NCBI GenBank assembly: GCA_037043015.1
Contig: CM073328.1
Span: 9,335,495-9,399,494 of the forward strand
Direction: 5' to 3'
DNA: 64,000 nucleotides
DNA from: Bryum argenteum
Lineage: Eukaryota > Streptophyta > Bryopsida > Bryales > Bryaceae
Numbering within the stretch: the first letter of the stretch is position 1; each line of letters starts with the position of its first letter. A model generated the notes under the pieces. That model searched no databases. It was not told the origin of the DNA and saw only the letters and a list, made by a program, of their open reading frames with translations. The position numbers and the translations under genes were made by a program. Of the stretch, positions 24,901-35,432 are shown in pieces.

Positions 24901-27308
24901 CTTTTGCCTTCCGTTGATAGTTTATGGCGCTGGCATTGGTAATAAACATGGTAGTATTGAAACATCAAATTGGTGAGCAACATGATTTTCTTGAACAGGT
25001 ACGATGCCTGATTCCATTTGACGAAGATAAATATCATATTCTCTGGATCACCAACTAATGATATTTCCTTCTTTGTGTCCCAATGTTATGTCAAGCGCAG
25101 CTGGTAATGACAACGGATGTTTTATTACCTGTTCTCCAACGTGTTGGAATCACTGTTGGTGCTCCTCAGTTGCCGAGTGCTTTACCTCAGGGAGGTGCTC
25201 CTGTTGCGTTCGCTGAAAACCCTCTGCTCCAAGTTAAACCTTGCCGACCTGGGGGTATCGAAAGTCATCCAACATATCAGACTATGCAATACGTGCCATC
25301 AGCTGTGGAACACGCAGTGACCTCGGTGGTGCTTATCACTATTGGAGATGGGGCATGGGCTTCAGGCATCATTTTGAACAAAAGTGGGCTTATACTCACC
25401 AATGCACATTTGCTTGAACCATGGCGGTTTGGCAAATCCAGGCTTGCACCCTCACCCGTAAATGGTAGCGTTCCTGATGTTTGCGATCTCGATCAAGAGA
25501 AACCCGAAACAAACCGCTTGCAGCAGGTACAAATGTCGGAGGGGGTTATGCCTTTTAGTGTGAGTTCGTGGCCAGCTGATGTGGCTCAGAAAAATTACCA
25601 GCGCATTAGAGTTCGATTGGATCATCGGCAGCCACGATCATGGCATGCAGCTCGGCCTATTTATGTCTCACAGGGAGCTCTTGATGTAGCACTGTTACAA
25701 CTCGAATCACCACCTTCCGACCTCTGTCCAATCACTCCGGAAAAAGAATGTCCTACGCCAGGTTCTAAAGCTGTAGTGCTTGGGCATGGGTTGTTTGGAC
25801 CACGCTCAGGTGAATTATCTGATCATATGTGAGCATCGATTTGTAGTATATGTGAGGGAGTTGGTTTCGTGGTGCAAAATGAGAGTTATCCTTGTTCTCG
25901 AGTAGAGGGCCTTCTGACATGTTTCTCAATCTAGTCCGCCGTATTACATTCTTTCAATGTATGAGGCAGTCGCATTGAAGGTTTCAGAATTCTCTAGATG
26001 ATGTTCTATGTTTTATTGGAATGCTTGAATCTGATCTTTTTGGGTATAGTTTAGATATAGTTCAAGTTTACACTCCAGGAGGCGGATAAGTTTTGCAACA
26101 TCAAAGATCAGTGGGAGTTGGTTCTGTTACTCACTGGATTTTGTCTTATGTGTTGCAGAGTTGTGCCTATCCATGAGCGCAGGGGTTGTTTCCAGAGTTG
26201 TGAAAGAAGATAGCAGTCCTTTCTTCTCGGGAGTAGGGATTAGAAAAGAAGAGATGGCTTCCAAAGTTGCCATGTTACAGACCACAGCTGCCGTTCATCC
26301 AGGTGGCAGTGGAGGAGCCGTCGTGAATGGTGAAGGTCGTATGATTGGGCTGGTAACAAGGTAAGCATGTCATTTTTCTTTTGCAAGCCTGAGATAGACG
26401 AAGCTTGTGGAATTCAAGCGGCGGGGCTTGAAGTGCGGTTGTAGCCTTTATCATTATGGTATTTTTTAAAAAAAAGTTGGCTCTATAATTGTGAATGTTA
26501 TCCGTTGTGACCTTTCATTTACAACTTAGTTCCGGAAATTGAGTTTTGGGAGTTGTGGGTTTTGACAGCAATGCAAGACACAGTGGGGGAACTGTCATTC
26601 CTTTCCTCAATTTTAGTGTCCCTTATGCAGCACTACTTCCAATCTTCGAGTTCGCTTCCAAGGGTAAACATTCGTTACCTCTTTCAATTGTAGCTTAATG
26701 TTTGCATTCGTACTATTTTTCGTCAGAATCCTTGTTTATCCATCAGACATAGGCTGTGTAGGGTGTCGTTCAGCGTTTGATATTCTGCCGGGAGGTAGTC
26801 TTCTGAACAGTATGTCACAAATTACATCGTAGGCAATTGTCATAATCCAGTCCACATGAGCCAAGAATTTGTGCGTTAAGTATGACCTTGAGGGTATTAT
26901 GCACTTGTATTGAAAGCTTGACAGAAACCTCCTTGGTCTCTACTTCTTTGACACCGAATCGTTCTCCCTGCAGCGGATCCGGATTGGACTCGACTGAAAG
27001 AACTTGAGAAACCAAATGAACATCTAGCTGCTGTATGGGCACTTGTGCCCCCAACACCTCCGCGTCCATCTTCTCAGTCTGTCTCAAGGCGACATCCGTC
27101 CATTCCTGGTGTTCCGGAGTTGGATCCTGAGAAGGGTGTACAAAAAGGTGCCCGTTTTGCTGAATTCATGAAGAAGGGACTCAAAGGACGCACTGGGAAA
27201 GTGCCGGAGGCATTGCCTCAGGGGTCTTCTGGAATTTCACCACCTCGCTATGAAGTACCCAGCTATGCTGCTCGGGCTGCTTCTTACCCTATCCATAGTC
27301 GGCTTTAG
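21904..27308 (+). CDS. DEG15: Peroxisomal (glyoxysomal) processing protease, DEG15/TYSND1 type
   Basis: Fourteen exons with matching phases: 21904-21969, 22159-22205, 22385-22583, 22718-22765, 22919-22999, 23277-23444, 23709-23897, 24024-24127, 24343-24428, 24621-24715, 25101-25809, 26159-26360, 26569-26663, 26974-27308. The product is about 807 aa. It aligns throughout with plant DEG15, the peroxisomal trypsin-like protease that removes PTS2 presequences from imported matrix enzymes. Shared segments are [70 protein letters not shown] and HPGGSGGAV. The catalytic triad is about H464 (TNAHLL), D556 (LDVALLQLE) and S648 (GGSGG). The protein ends SRL, a PTS1 import signal, as expected. It is about 100 aa longer than Arabidopsis DEG15, mainly in a linker and the proline-rich C-terminal part. 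An AATAAA occurs at 27326. It is convergent with the chitinase gene. Confidence 0.9.
24486..24575 (+). repeat. Three-unit minisatellite in a DEG15 intron
   Basis: The units resemble CATGTCTGTACAGCCAATGA (about 28 bp), repeated three times with small changes, between exons 9 and 10. It gives a repeating but meaningless reading frame. Confidence 0.65.
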
Positions 27309-28029
27309 AGTGGTTTCTTGTTGGAAATAAAGGTTGCTTTATACCCGAGCAGCTCTAGTAAGATGTTGGTTTTTTTGTTCGAAGGAACCCAGCGTGGAAA
27401 GGGTGACTTCTCGCTTAGACTAGAGGTTTGAAGTGTGTATATGGCGATGATTGGAATACTGAGGTTGCAAGTTTTTCAGCTTGCACAGACATGATTGCGC
27501 CAATTACAAGTGATCGAGTGCAGGTCCTGTGTGTTGTTGAATACCTTGGCGTGAGTTGTTAAGGGGTCTTCTTCTACTCTTTCGTTAAGCTAATCTGATA
27601 ATGAATATCAAATCTGACTTATCTGAAGATACGTATTAATCAACAGGCAGCGTTGCCTCGGGACTGTACTATGTTATGGCTATGGCTTACCTGCAGGCGA
27701 ATGTGGTTTAAAGAGAGATTGAACGTGGCCGAGGTTTGGATGTGAGACAGGTACCTGACATTTCACGCATCATGTATCGAACACTTATAAATCTATGCGG
27801 AATCGTATCGTTTCTTGAGGAGATAGCCAAGCACATCAACTTCTAGGACTTGAGGGTCAATTTACACACATCAGTTTTGGGCTGAGAAATGCAAGACTGT
27901 TTATTAGAGGGTACAAATAAGAAGAATGCTACCAGAGTCTAATACATCTCGAACGTGCTGCAAGTCCAACGCAGGGCCTGGCTCATAGTCGATCACCTCT
28001 CGTAGTATGTTGCAATGCGATTCTGCGGC
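27309..28029. other. 3' untranslated and spacer DNA between convergent protease and chitinase genes
   Basis: No gene was seen. It should hold the 3' ends of both convergent transcripts. AATAAA at 27326 could serve the protease gene. Confidence 0.55.
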
Positions 28030-28908
28030 TCACATACAGCTCATATCGTTGCCGGGGTCGACATGGACATCTTCGCAGAATTTTTTGTACGCATTCATTC
28101 GATTCTTCACCCTTTCATCGTCGCCATGGCCACACTCCATGCTGTTAATGGTCCTGACGGTTTCGGCGAAGCTGGACCGAAGGATGGCGTCATGGCAGCC
28201 TCTCTTCATCCAGAACCATAGCGCGGCCTTGAATGCTACGGTGCCGCTTCGTGCCACCAGCTCGGGGTTGGCGAGGAGATCTAGATCCAAGGCATCCCCA
28301 CAGCTACCGTAGTTGTAGTTCCAGGAGATTTGAATGGGGCCACGGCCGTAGTAACGCTTTCCTGGAGCACATGGATACTGACTGCTTGCTTGACAATAAT
28401 CAGAGGATGGGTTCATCTCATTGATGAACTTCAGCCATCCTGACTCCTGCACCACGTTTCCGAAGAATGCCGCTATCTCACGCTTCTGGTCGTCGGTGCT
28501 GCCGGAGGTTCCGAATTCGGGGTATGCCTTTCTGGCCGCCGTGAAGGCCTCGTAGGTGTAGAGTGAGAGGCGGTCAGGGAACCAGCCGTTGAATTTTTTC
28601 TCATCAAAGAAGTCTCCAGGAGGAGATGGAGGTGATGAGTCTTCTGGCGGGTTGTCATTGCCGGTGCAAGGGCCTGCTTGACATCCCGTCCCGCAGTACG
28701 CATCGCCTTTTCCACAATAGCCATACCGACTACAGCAATTCGAAGCGGTAGGGCAGGGCTTGCTGCTTGCACAAAGCCCTTGAACAGAACTCTTGCAGCC
28801 AGAAACTGAGCACTTAGCTGCTGCCTGAGCTACTGCAGCAATGGCAATGGCAAACGCCAGGAGCAATAAGTGCTTATGGTGAGCTATTGTTCTACCTCTC
28901 CTCATCAT
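28030..28908 (-). CDS. Secreted GH19 chitinase with hevein (CBM18) domain
   Basis: An intronless 292-aa frame. An N-terminal signal peptide (basic start, hydrophobic stretch from about residue 14, cleavage near AAA-K32) precedes a cysteine-rich hevein-type chitin-binding domain (about 48-82, CPTASNCCSRYGYCGKGDAYC) and a proline/serine linker (86-98). The GH19 catalytic domain starts at about 105. The two catalytic glutamates are visible as E155 (VVQESGW) and E164 (FINEMN), with the family motif YYGRGPIQISWNYNYG. The compact spacing suggests a class IV-like enzyme. It hydrolyses chitin in fungal or arthropod walls and would act outside the cell or in the vacuole. There is no clear vacuolar C-terminal propeptide. 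ATG 28908 is used because the signal peptide follows directly. A TATA-like box lies upstream at 29001-29010. Confidence 0.93.
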   Translation of the reverse strand: MMRRGRTIAHHKHLLLLAFAIAIAAVAQAAAKCSVSGCKSSVQGLCASSKPCPTASNCCSRYGYCGKGDAYCGTGCQAGPCTGNDNPPEDSSPPSPPGDFFDEKKFNGWFPDRLSLYTYEAFTAARKAYPEFGTSGSTDDQKREIAAFFGNVVQESGWLKFINEMNPSSDYCQASSQYPCAPGKRYYGRGPIQISWNYNYGSCGDALDLDLLANPELVARSGTVAFKAALWFWMKRGCHDAILRSSFAETVRTINSMECGHGDDERVKNRMNAYKKFCEDVHVDPGNDMSCM

Positions 28909-29000
28909 GAATGCTGTGCTTGCCAGGGGAATTCTATCTGCTTCTGTTGAGTATGGAAGCCAGCAGTGAGAGTTGTGAAAATGAGTTCAGGTTAGAAGGG

Positions 29001-29010
29001 CTTTATACAG
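29001..29010 (-). promoter_or_regulatory. TATA box of the chitinase gene
   Basis: CTGTATAAAG on the minus strand lies about 95 bp before the chitinase start codon, a normal distance for a short leader. This is inferred from sequence only. Confidence 0.55.
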
Positions 29011-29227
29011 ACAATGGTCGTGAAACGTGGTCAAGAATATAAGAAACTTCTATGATTCTAGTTTGGTTCTTGCTTCAAACTGGTGAGCTTTTGCTCTGAT
29101 CGTCTGTGTGACAGAAACTAACTACATTTTTGACATTCAGGATTTAGTCCAACTAATCAGCGCTCACCTACTACCTTTCCCCACTTCTGCGAAATTGTTT
29201 TCCAGACAATTTTTCCTGCCTTTATTC

Positions 29228-29276
29228 GTTCGTAGTTCATAAGGTGCCTCGTTCGTAGTTCATAAGGTGCACCATT
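29228..29276 (+). repeat. Exact short tandem duplication
   Basis: TCGTTCGTAGTTCATAAGGT (plus GC) occurs twice back to back. It lies upstream of the chitinase gene and has no assigned role. Confidence 0.8.
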
Positions 29277-30224
29277 AGGAGGATACTAAGTCGGCTCTCC
29301 GCAGGTTGTTCACTTCAAACCCAATCGAATCAAGTAATGTTCCAGTGACGTATGCAGTAAGTATTATAATAATCTTGATGCTCTTTTTGACTAACAAAGG
29401 TGGAGCAGTCAACACTGAGTAGCACTGGTGATTTAGAGGAAACGTCTGTGCTGACTTTTTGCAGCGAGGCGATTGAACATCATCCCTCATTTCTCAAACA
29501 GAAAATGTTGAAGTTCATATATCGAAGAGCTGCACTTCTATTTAGTATCAATGTGACTTTCGCAGTGCACAAGAGATGAATGAGCTATTTAAGATTATTT
29601 TTTCTTGCACGATGATCTTACGAGCTGCGTCATCAGCCCCTTTATAGAGCTCGAAAAGATTGAGTAGTGCCCTTGCTTAGTTCTTCTATCATGCTGATGT
29701 CACTCCCAAAACGCGTTACCCAGTTTGTTTGAAGTCAACTTGAGCCTGAACGAAGGACTAATTTTTCACCACACAATTTTTCACCAACAATTTTCTTCTT
29801 TTATTTTTCGAGTTATTTGTTGGTTGAAAAAAAAAAAAAAAAAAAAAAAAAATCTAAAATTTGACATAATTTACAGTCATTTTCCACCAACTCTGCCCTG
29901 TATCGATACTCAATACTTGAGTATATAATACTGAGAAAGATACAAAGGCTCAATTTATCATCAATATTTGCAGCATCACACCAATGACCAAATTGGTGAA
30001 ACTAAAATTTTGAACACTTCTTTTGCAAGTTCCACATTGATCAAAATCCGACCCATTTTGTCTTTGAGGATGTACTGCACATGTACATTTATAGATTTTA
30101 TATTTGGAACTGTCTCGTTACATTGGAGGTTACTTAAACCCTGAAATGGTTTGATTCATTTGTAGCAAAAAGAATACACTTTCAAAAATAGTGTCATAAA
30201 TGGAACGAAAGGTAAGTTATTCAA
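29277..30224. other. Spacer upstream of the chitinase gene with poly(A) tract
   Basis: No gene was seen. An A-run of about 27 bp lies at 29825-29852. Short frames on either strand lack motifs. Confidence 0.5.
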
Positions 30225-31045
30225 ATCTCAACCAAGCAATCTTGTAGTAAACAGATTGTTCAGCTTGGAGGTCAAAATTTGAGTCATGAGGCCTCCTAGA
30301 GTGCAAGATCATAATGTATTAGTTATAAAAAACCACACTAAATCATAATATTTTCACTTTGAAGTGAAAATGTTATGAGTAGACTTTATGCAATGAACAA
30401 ATTACCAACTACAAATATTCCTACCTTCATCCTAATAACATCCTTGAACAGAAATATGTTTATGAGAAATACTATTTTGCGCAAATAATGGCCTTCCAAT
30501 GTTGAAAATTGCTCCAAAATTTACAAAGAAAAAAATGTCCAAAACTATGCCCCTTGCACAAAAATGAATGCCATAACTTCCTTAAGTAAGGTTTCTAATA
30601 CAAAGACAAAATTCGAATTAGAATCCAACCCAACAAAAAAATTGAACTCCAAGAGTGGATGAATGAGAAACTTCTCCTCAAAAACCATGTAATTTTATCA
30701 TTTTTTCATGATAGAAACATTGTTGCAAACTTTTCAAAAAAAAAAAAAAAAAAAACTTCCAACTACAAAGTTGTTAGAATTTATCTAGAGATCATACTTA
30801 TGTATAAAAATTTATGCACAACTATTTTTGGTTTCAAATAATTGACTTGCATTGCTAAAACATGCTCTATGTTTGAAATCCCAAAAACAAGAGCTGCCTT
30901 CAACAAATTGCTTGCAATAAATTCATAATTTCTTTTATGGGTCTATAATTCTCACCACACAAACTATAGTCAATTGGGACCTATCCCAAGTAACTGAATC
31001 CAAACGGACTCTAGATGTTCTTTGTCATCCAAAATGTCGTTTAAG
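30225..31045 (+). repeat. Dispersed ~0.83-kb repeat, copy B
   Basis: This is a diverged partner of 11131-11970 in the same orientation, including the CACTTTGAAGTGAAAAT and CCAACTACAAAGTTGTTA blocks. It carries a poly(A) run near 30738-30756 not present in copy A. No coding capacity was seen. Confidence 0.6.
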
Positions 31046-31318
31046 GATTAACTTAGTTTTTATCTACTCCGATCTCAGGCACATAGGAGAAATAAATACA
31101 TAACGACGACTTTGTAAGATTCCTTAGAAGTACAAGGGATGCTTCTCTTGCACATCTCCTCTTGAATTAATAAGCTTACAAGGAATCTCTTGCAAGAAAT
31201 AATCATAAGAAATTCTCTTCAAGCCTATTGATAACGATTTTAATCATTAGTGCACTTGCCCATTGGCCGTTACACCGGTGGAGAACCGGATCTGCTTAAA
31301 AGTGGCCAGTGAGTTGGT

Positions 31319-31420
31319 CATGGAGCTTCTCGTGGGGCAAATAATCCCTGCCCAGCAAATAAAAATTGGGGTATATTTGCCCCTTAATTTTTAATGGTTG
31401 ATGTCACCCATAGCTCCATG
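31319..31420. repeat. Nested imperfect palindrome
   Basis: The outer arms are CATGGAGCT (31319) and AGCTCCATG (about 31411). The inner arms are GGGGCAAATA (about 31334) and TATTTGCCCC (about 31374). It looks like a small foldback element; no target duplication was identified. Confidence 0.55.
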
Positions 31421-31529
31421 AGACATTCCCTAGAGTAAAATGGGGACGTAGACCCTAGTTTTAAACTCAAAAATTTTAAAAAACATAAGAGGGCATCCCA
31501 AAATGCAAAAAACTAAAAAATGGATTTTC

Positions 31530-32376
31530 TAGCCGGGCAGGTAGGGTTGAGGGGCTCCGTGACGAGCTCGATGGCCTACTTTAACCCTTAAAGGACGAGG
31601 CCTACGATTGCGGGCAGTGTACAGTATGCAATGATGAACGGGCAGCAGGATTTCCGTATTCGGGCCGGAGGTTTGCCGGCGTTGCGATGGAGGGCGACGG
31701 GGAGGAGACTGCCGCAGCAAGGCGCAGGCCGCTAAACCTGCGATGCGGGGGAGCCAGGTTCGGGACGGGTCGCCCCGGTTACTGTAAGGGGTCAGCCTCG
31801 TACTTGCTGCTTCCCGAGATTCCTCTACTGGGGAGCCTGGGTTTTTCAGCAACAACAAAGGACTGAGGGGGAATAGTTTGGACTGGAATGCTGCGCTTCA
31901 TGGGAGGAGTCTTCTGCTTGGACCCCCGAGCTCCACTCATGTTGTCGACCCCTCCAGCGAACCGAATCGCCACATGTACGAGTCTGTGGAGCGTCTCGCG
32001 AGCGCCATCAGACCCGAAGCGTCCCAAAGCTGAAAACGTCGACGACGCCATTGTGCCGCTGAATTCTGTGCACACGAAACGATCTCAGGGCCCGCTGAAA
32101 ATTCTCACGATCGAGTCACCGTCGCAATTTCACCCCCGAGGTCCGTCCGGGCTTCACATTCTCGTGCTCAAGATGTTTGCATTCTCATGCTCAAGTAACG
32201 AACTCAGCATGGGAACTGAAGGGAACGACGCCCTCGAAGGGAACGAACCCAAGGGAACAATGCCAATCGAAGCTGATCCAGCAGCAGACAGTGTGGGACT
32301 GGGACCTTACTCCTCCACAGAGCAGGCACTAGGATGGATACATACCTCAGAATTTCCAAAGTTGCATAGCATATAA
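31530..32376. other. GC-rich island with open frames on both strands, unidentified
   Basis: About 850 bp clearly richer in GC than its surroundings. On the minus strand ATG 32051 opens a frame of about 90 codons (MASSTFSALGRFGSDGARET..., ending SSKYEADPLQ), and on the plus strand 31888-32376 is open for 162 codons. Neither matches a family I recognise and no splice-linked exons were evident. It may be an isolated gene fragment, a first exon plus promoter, or a decayed gene. Confidence 0.35.
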
Positions 32377-32444
32377 ATATTGTATAGCTCAATGCAAACC
32401 TCATTCTTTCAATATATTCACATGTAGTATGAATTCAAATGGAG

Positions 32445-32860
32445 TGGTGAGAATAAAAGAAAATGAGATTGGTAAATAAAAGGTGCTTTATTATAAATAC
32501 GTCAAGTGAAACATAAAATGTGTGACATAGATGGATCAATTGCATCAAATAATTCACATTGAATGCATTTGCAATACAATTGCCCAAGTACCCCAAGTAA
32601 TTACTTGGGATGCCCAAGTATCCCAAGTAAACACCTACAATTTTATTAGGTGGTAATACACATTCTTTTTTAGAAGTTCAAATTATAAATTTCATTCCTC
32701 ATACATACATTGTTGACACATATTTTCATGATGTAATTTAACAAAATTGGAGGTGTGGGATAGACATGAAATTGGTAAAATAAAAGGTCATTTATTGGGA
32801 AATTATCGAATGTGAAATACAAAAAATGTGGTATAGAGGGGTCAAAATCAAATAAATAAG
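32445..32860 (+). repeat. Diverged tandem repeat around 32.4-32.9 kb
   Basis: The block at 32445-32550 (GAGATTGGTAAATAAAAGGT, then ATTTATTA, GTGAAA..., TGTG...ATAGA.GG.TCAA) recurs at 32750-32860 (GAAATTGGTAAAATAAAAGG...). Between them lies a short palindrome, CCAAGTAATTACTTGG, at about 32595 with neighbouring CCAAGTA copies. Confidence 0.55.
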
Positions 32861-33206
32861 TGGGTTAGGGGTGAGAGTGGTGAATCACAAAACATTCATC
32901 CATACAAACCGACACATTACATGTGGGACAATACCATTGACGTTTTTTTTTTACAAACCACACATACACGTCGTAAACGAGCTTCGTGCCCCTTCCACGC
33001 CATCTACACTCTGTACTCTTACACCTTCCTTGGGGGGGGAAGGGTAAAGCTTTTGTAGCATCTACCAAGGGGATGAGGGAGGGATAAAGGAACCCCTTAG
33101 TTTCTAATGTATTGGTTTGAATGGGCAGCAAACCCCATTTCTGAATTCAAAATCACCAAAATGGCTCACGGGGTCTCCACGGATTCTAGGGTGCCTCCCT
33201 GGTAGC

Positions 33207-33504
33207 TAAGGTAGACAGACCTATAACCGACACCTTAAGGAATTTAGCACATGATATTAAGGTATATATATTTTTTAGAATTTTTCATGTGTGCAAACAT
33301 AAGGTTCTTGTTGAATGCAAAAAGTTTCGTGATTTTATTTGCATTATTCAAATAGTTATAATTGTTTGAAGTGAAAAGTTGCTTGCGACCTAAAACCGAT
33401 CTCATGCTCAAATATACAAATGAGGTACATCTGTCCTTTCAAAATCTAGGAATTGGGCTAGATCGGTTATTGGTCGCGTGTCGGTTTTGGGTCTGTCTAC
33501 CTTA
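33207..33504. mobile_element. MITE-like inverted-repeat element (298 bp)
   Basis: The left end, TAAGGTAGACAGACCTATAA followed by CCGACAC, is matched in reverse complement by the right end, GTGTCGGTTTTGGGTCTGTC followed by TACCTTA. A second inner inverted pair is GCGACCTAAAACCGATCT (about 33389) with AGATCGGTTATTGGTCGC (about 33461). No transposase is present. The superfamily cannot be set because a clear target duplication outside the arms is lacking. Confidence 0.65.
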
Positions 33505-34163
33505 CAAGGAACCATTGCCCGCGGAGGAAGGGCTCCCCGAGTGCGCACGTAAACGAAACCTGAAAAAGTAAAAGGCGTAACCAAAACGCAAAAGGCACGA
33601 GTGTATGGAAACCTTTCGCACCCCTCTCGCTGGTCCGAAGCTCTCTCACATGGACGCGGAGTCCTCCGTTCCCCTCAGACTCCCGAGGATCGCTCTCTGA
33701 CAACATTTTATTGATTAGTAGGAATAGTGGAAGATCACCGAATCCATCAGAAGGAGCCGGGAGAGGTTCATACATATACAGGACTAAGGAATTGATCAGT
33801 TTCAGGACAATATGTTTAAGAGCGTAGGATTCTCATTCACGAAGTGCTGCGAGAATCGTTGCAATCACAATATCCGAGTCTGCAATCTACCAAGTGCTGG
33901 TGGAGAGAGGAAAGTTTCTCAATGGGAAAGTTTTTCATAGATCGATTTGGGAGCATAGTGGAGATACAACACTCTGAACCTTCGTTTCCCGAGACGCACT
34001 CGGAGGAATTGAAAGACGTAGCTTTTGATTGATTGATTGCTTATTGGAGGCTTAGGGTTCAGGCCAACGCTTTTTAGACGTTGTATTGTATAAATTGGAG
34101 AATTCAAAATATTAGGGTTTTGTGTCTCAAGCCATTTTTGGTTTTGGATTGATCCAATTCGGG
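33505..34163 (+). other. Upstream region of the NFKBIL1-like gene
   Basis: No gene was seen. The promoter and 5' leader of the downstream gene should be here. TGTATAAATTG near 34088 is a possible TATA-like element but sits rather close to the start codon. Confidence 0.4.
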
Positions 34164-35432
34164 ATGAGGAGCTCTAGGTATGATCCCGTTCGGATGGAGA
34201 GGAAGTTGCTGCAGGCGGCAGCGACGGGGCACCTATCGCGCGTTCTGCGAGTTTTGGAGAAAAATGGCAAGCATTTCGCCAAGCGGCGAAGGAAACACAA
34301 GAAATCGGTAGATGATCGCCGCGACAAACGAAAACGGCATCGACATTCTTCGGATTCCGATCCCGAGTACGACAGCGAGCTGGATGAGCCTTCAACGAGC
34401 GGGCGTTGCGATCACTCCTACGATAGTGAGGACGATGGGAAGCACAATCGAATACTGCTGAGGGAGGCTTTGATTCATATCGACATCAATTGCATTGACG
34501 CGGAGGGTTTAACGCCCCTGCACCACGCTTGCTACGCTGGCTCCCTGGAGATGGTGGAGTTTCTGATATCAGAAGGGGCAGATATCGGGGTGCGAGATGC
34601 CAAGGGCAATACTCCGTTACATATTGCAGCTCGCTATGGATTTCCTGACATTATTGCCATGTTGAGAGAGGCCGGAGGGAACATGCATGCGGCGAATTTC
34701 GAAGGGGTGACTCCGTTGATAGCAGTGGAGGCTCGATTGGAGCGGCTCCGAAAGGAAAAAGAGGACAGTATGAGGAAGAGGACGTATGTGGAGCCGCAGG
34801 ACTGGGGCACTCGATTAGCTGATGAGCTGAGCGAGGACGAAAGCTGGTGGGGACATAGCTGGGGGGAGCCTCAACCGAAGAAGGACTGGTACAGAGAAGA
34901 CTGGTCAGAGTTTCTATACAAAGATGATGATGATGATATCGATGAGATGTTCCTGAGCAAGAAGAGGAAACCGAGGGATCCGCTTGAAGGCGGCCTGTTC
35001 AAAGAGTTGAATGACAGGCGGAAACGAGAGCAGGAGGAGAGGAACCGTGAGGCGAAGCGGATCCTTGACGAGGAGATTGCTAAGGACCGAGCGTGGAGGG
35101 AGCGTGTGTTGCAGCAGAAGAGTGTGGATCGGTACAAGCGTTATGAAGTGGCTTGGAAGAAATTCTCAGAGTCCGGGAAACAATCCCTTGGATTCTCCGA
35201 TGTTCCCTTTCCTGTGGAAAAGGCCAAGATGGCAGAGCTTTCGAGAGTCATCTTGCACAATGCTCCTCCTTCAGAACATAAACAGTTGCTGAGAAAAGAG
35301 ATTCTCCGGTGGCACCCAGATAAATTCTTGCAGAAGTATCGCTCCAGGTTGCTCAGCTCTGACCATGACCGAGTTCTGGAGCGGGTGAATGAGTTGTCTC
35401 AGGCTCTCCATCAACTCTACAGCAGCGTGTGA
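34164..35432 (+). CDS. NF-kappa-B inhibitor-like protein 1 (NFKBIL1) homologue
   Basis: An intronless 422-aa frame from ATG 34164 (the frame is open upstream to a GTG at 34122). After a basic, serine/aspartate-rich N-terminal region, ankyrin repeats occupy about residues 113-190 (EGLTPLHHACYAGSLEMVEF, then GNTPLHIAARYGFPDIIAML). A tryptophan-rich acidic segment and a long charged coiled coil follow (NDRRKREQEERNREAKRI). The C-terminal part holds a J-domain-like HPD motif (RWHPDKFLQKY, about residue 380) and ends in a helical segment. This architecture is that of NFKBIL1, a conserved nuclear protein linked in animals to mRNA processing and NF-kappa-B control. Plants lack NF-kappa-B, so the ancestral role is likely RNA-related (inference). 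Confidence 0.88.
   Translation: MRSSRYDPVRMERKLLQAAATGHLSRVLRVLEKNGKHFAKRRRKHKKSVDDRRDKRKRHRHSSDSDPEYDSELDEPSTSGRCDHSYDSEDDGKHNRILLREALIHIDINCIDAEGLTPLHHACYAGSLEMVEFLISEGADIGVRDAKGNTPLHIAARYGFPDIIAMLREAGGNMHAANFEGVTPLIAVEARLERLRKEKEDSMRKRTYVEPQDWGTRLADELSEDESWWGHSWGEPQPKKDWYREDWSEFLYKDDDDDIDEMFLSKKRKPRDPLEGGLFKELNDRRKREQEERNREAKRILDEEIAKDRAWRERVLQQKSVDRYKRYEVAWKKFSESGKQSLGFSDVPFPVEKAKMAELSRVILHNAPPSEHKQLLRKEILRWHPDKFLQKYRSRLLSSDHDRVLERVNELSQALHQLYSSV

Noticed and set aside
31779..32075. Minus-strand frame as a definite protein gene
   Set aside because: GC-rich and open, but it has no motif, no splice partners and a competing plus-strand frame; kept only as an unidentified island.
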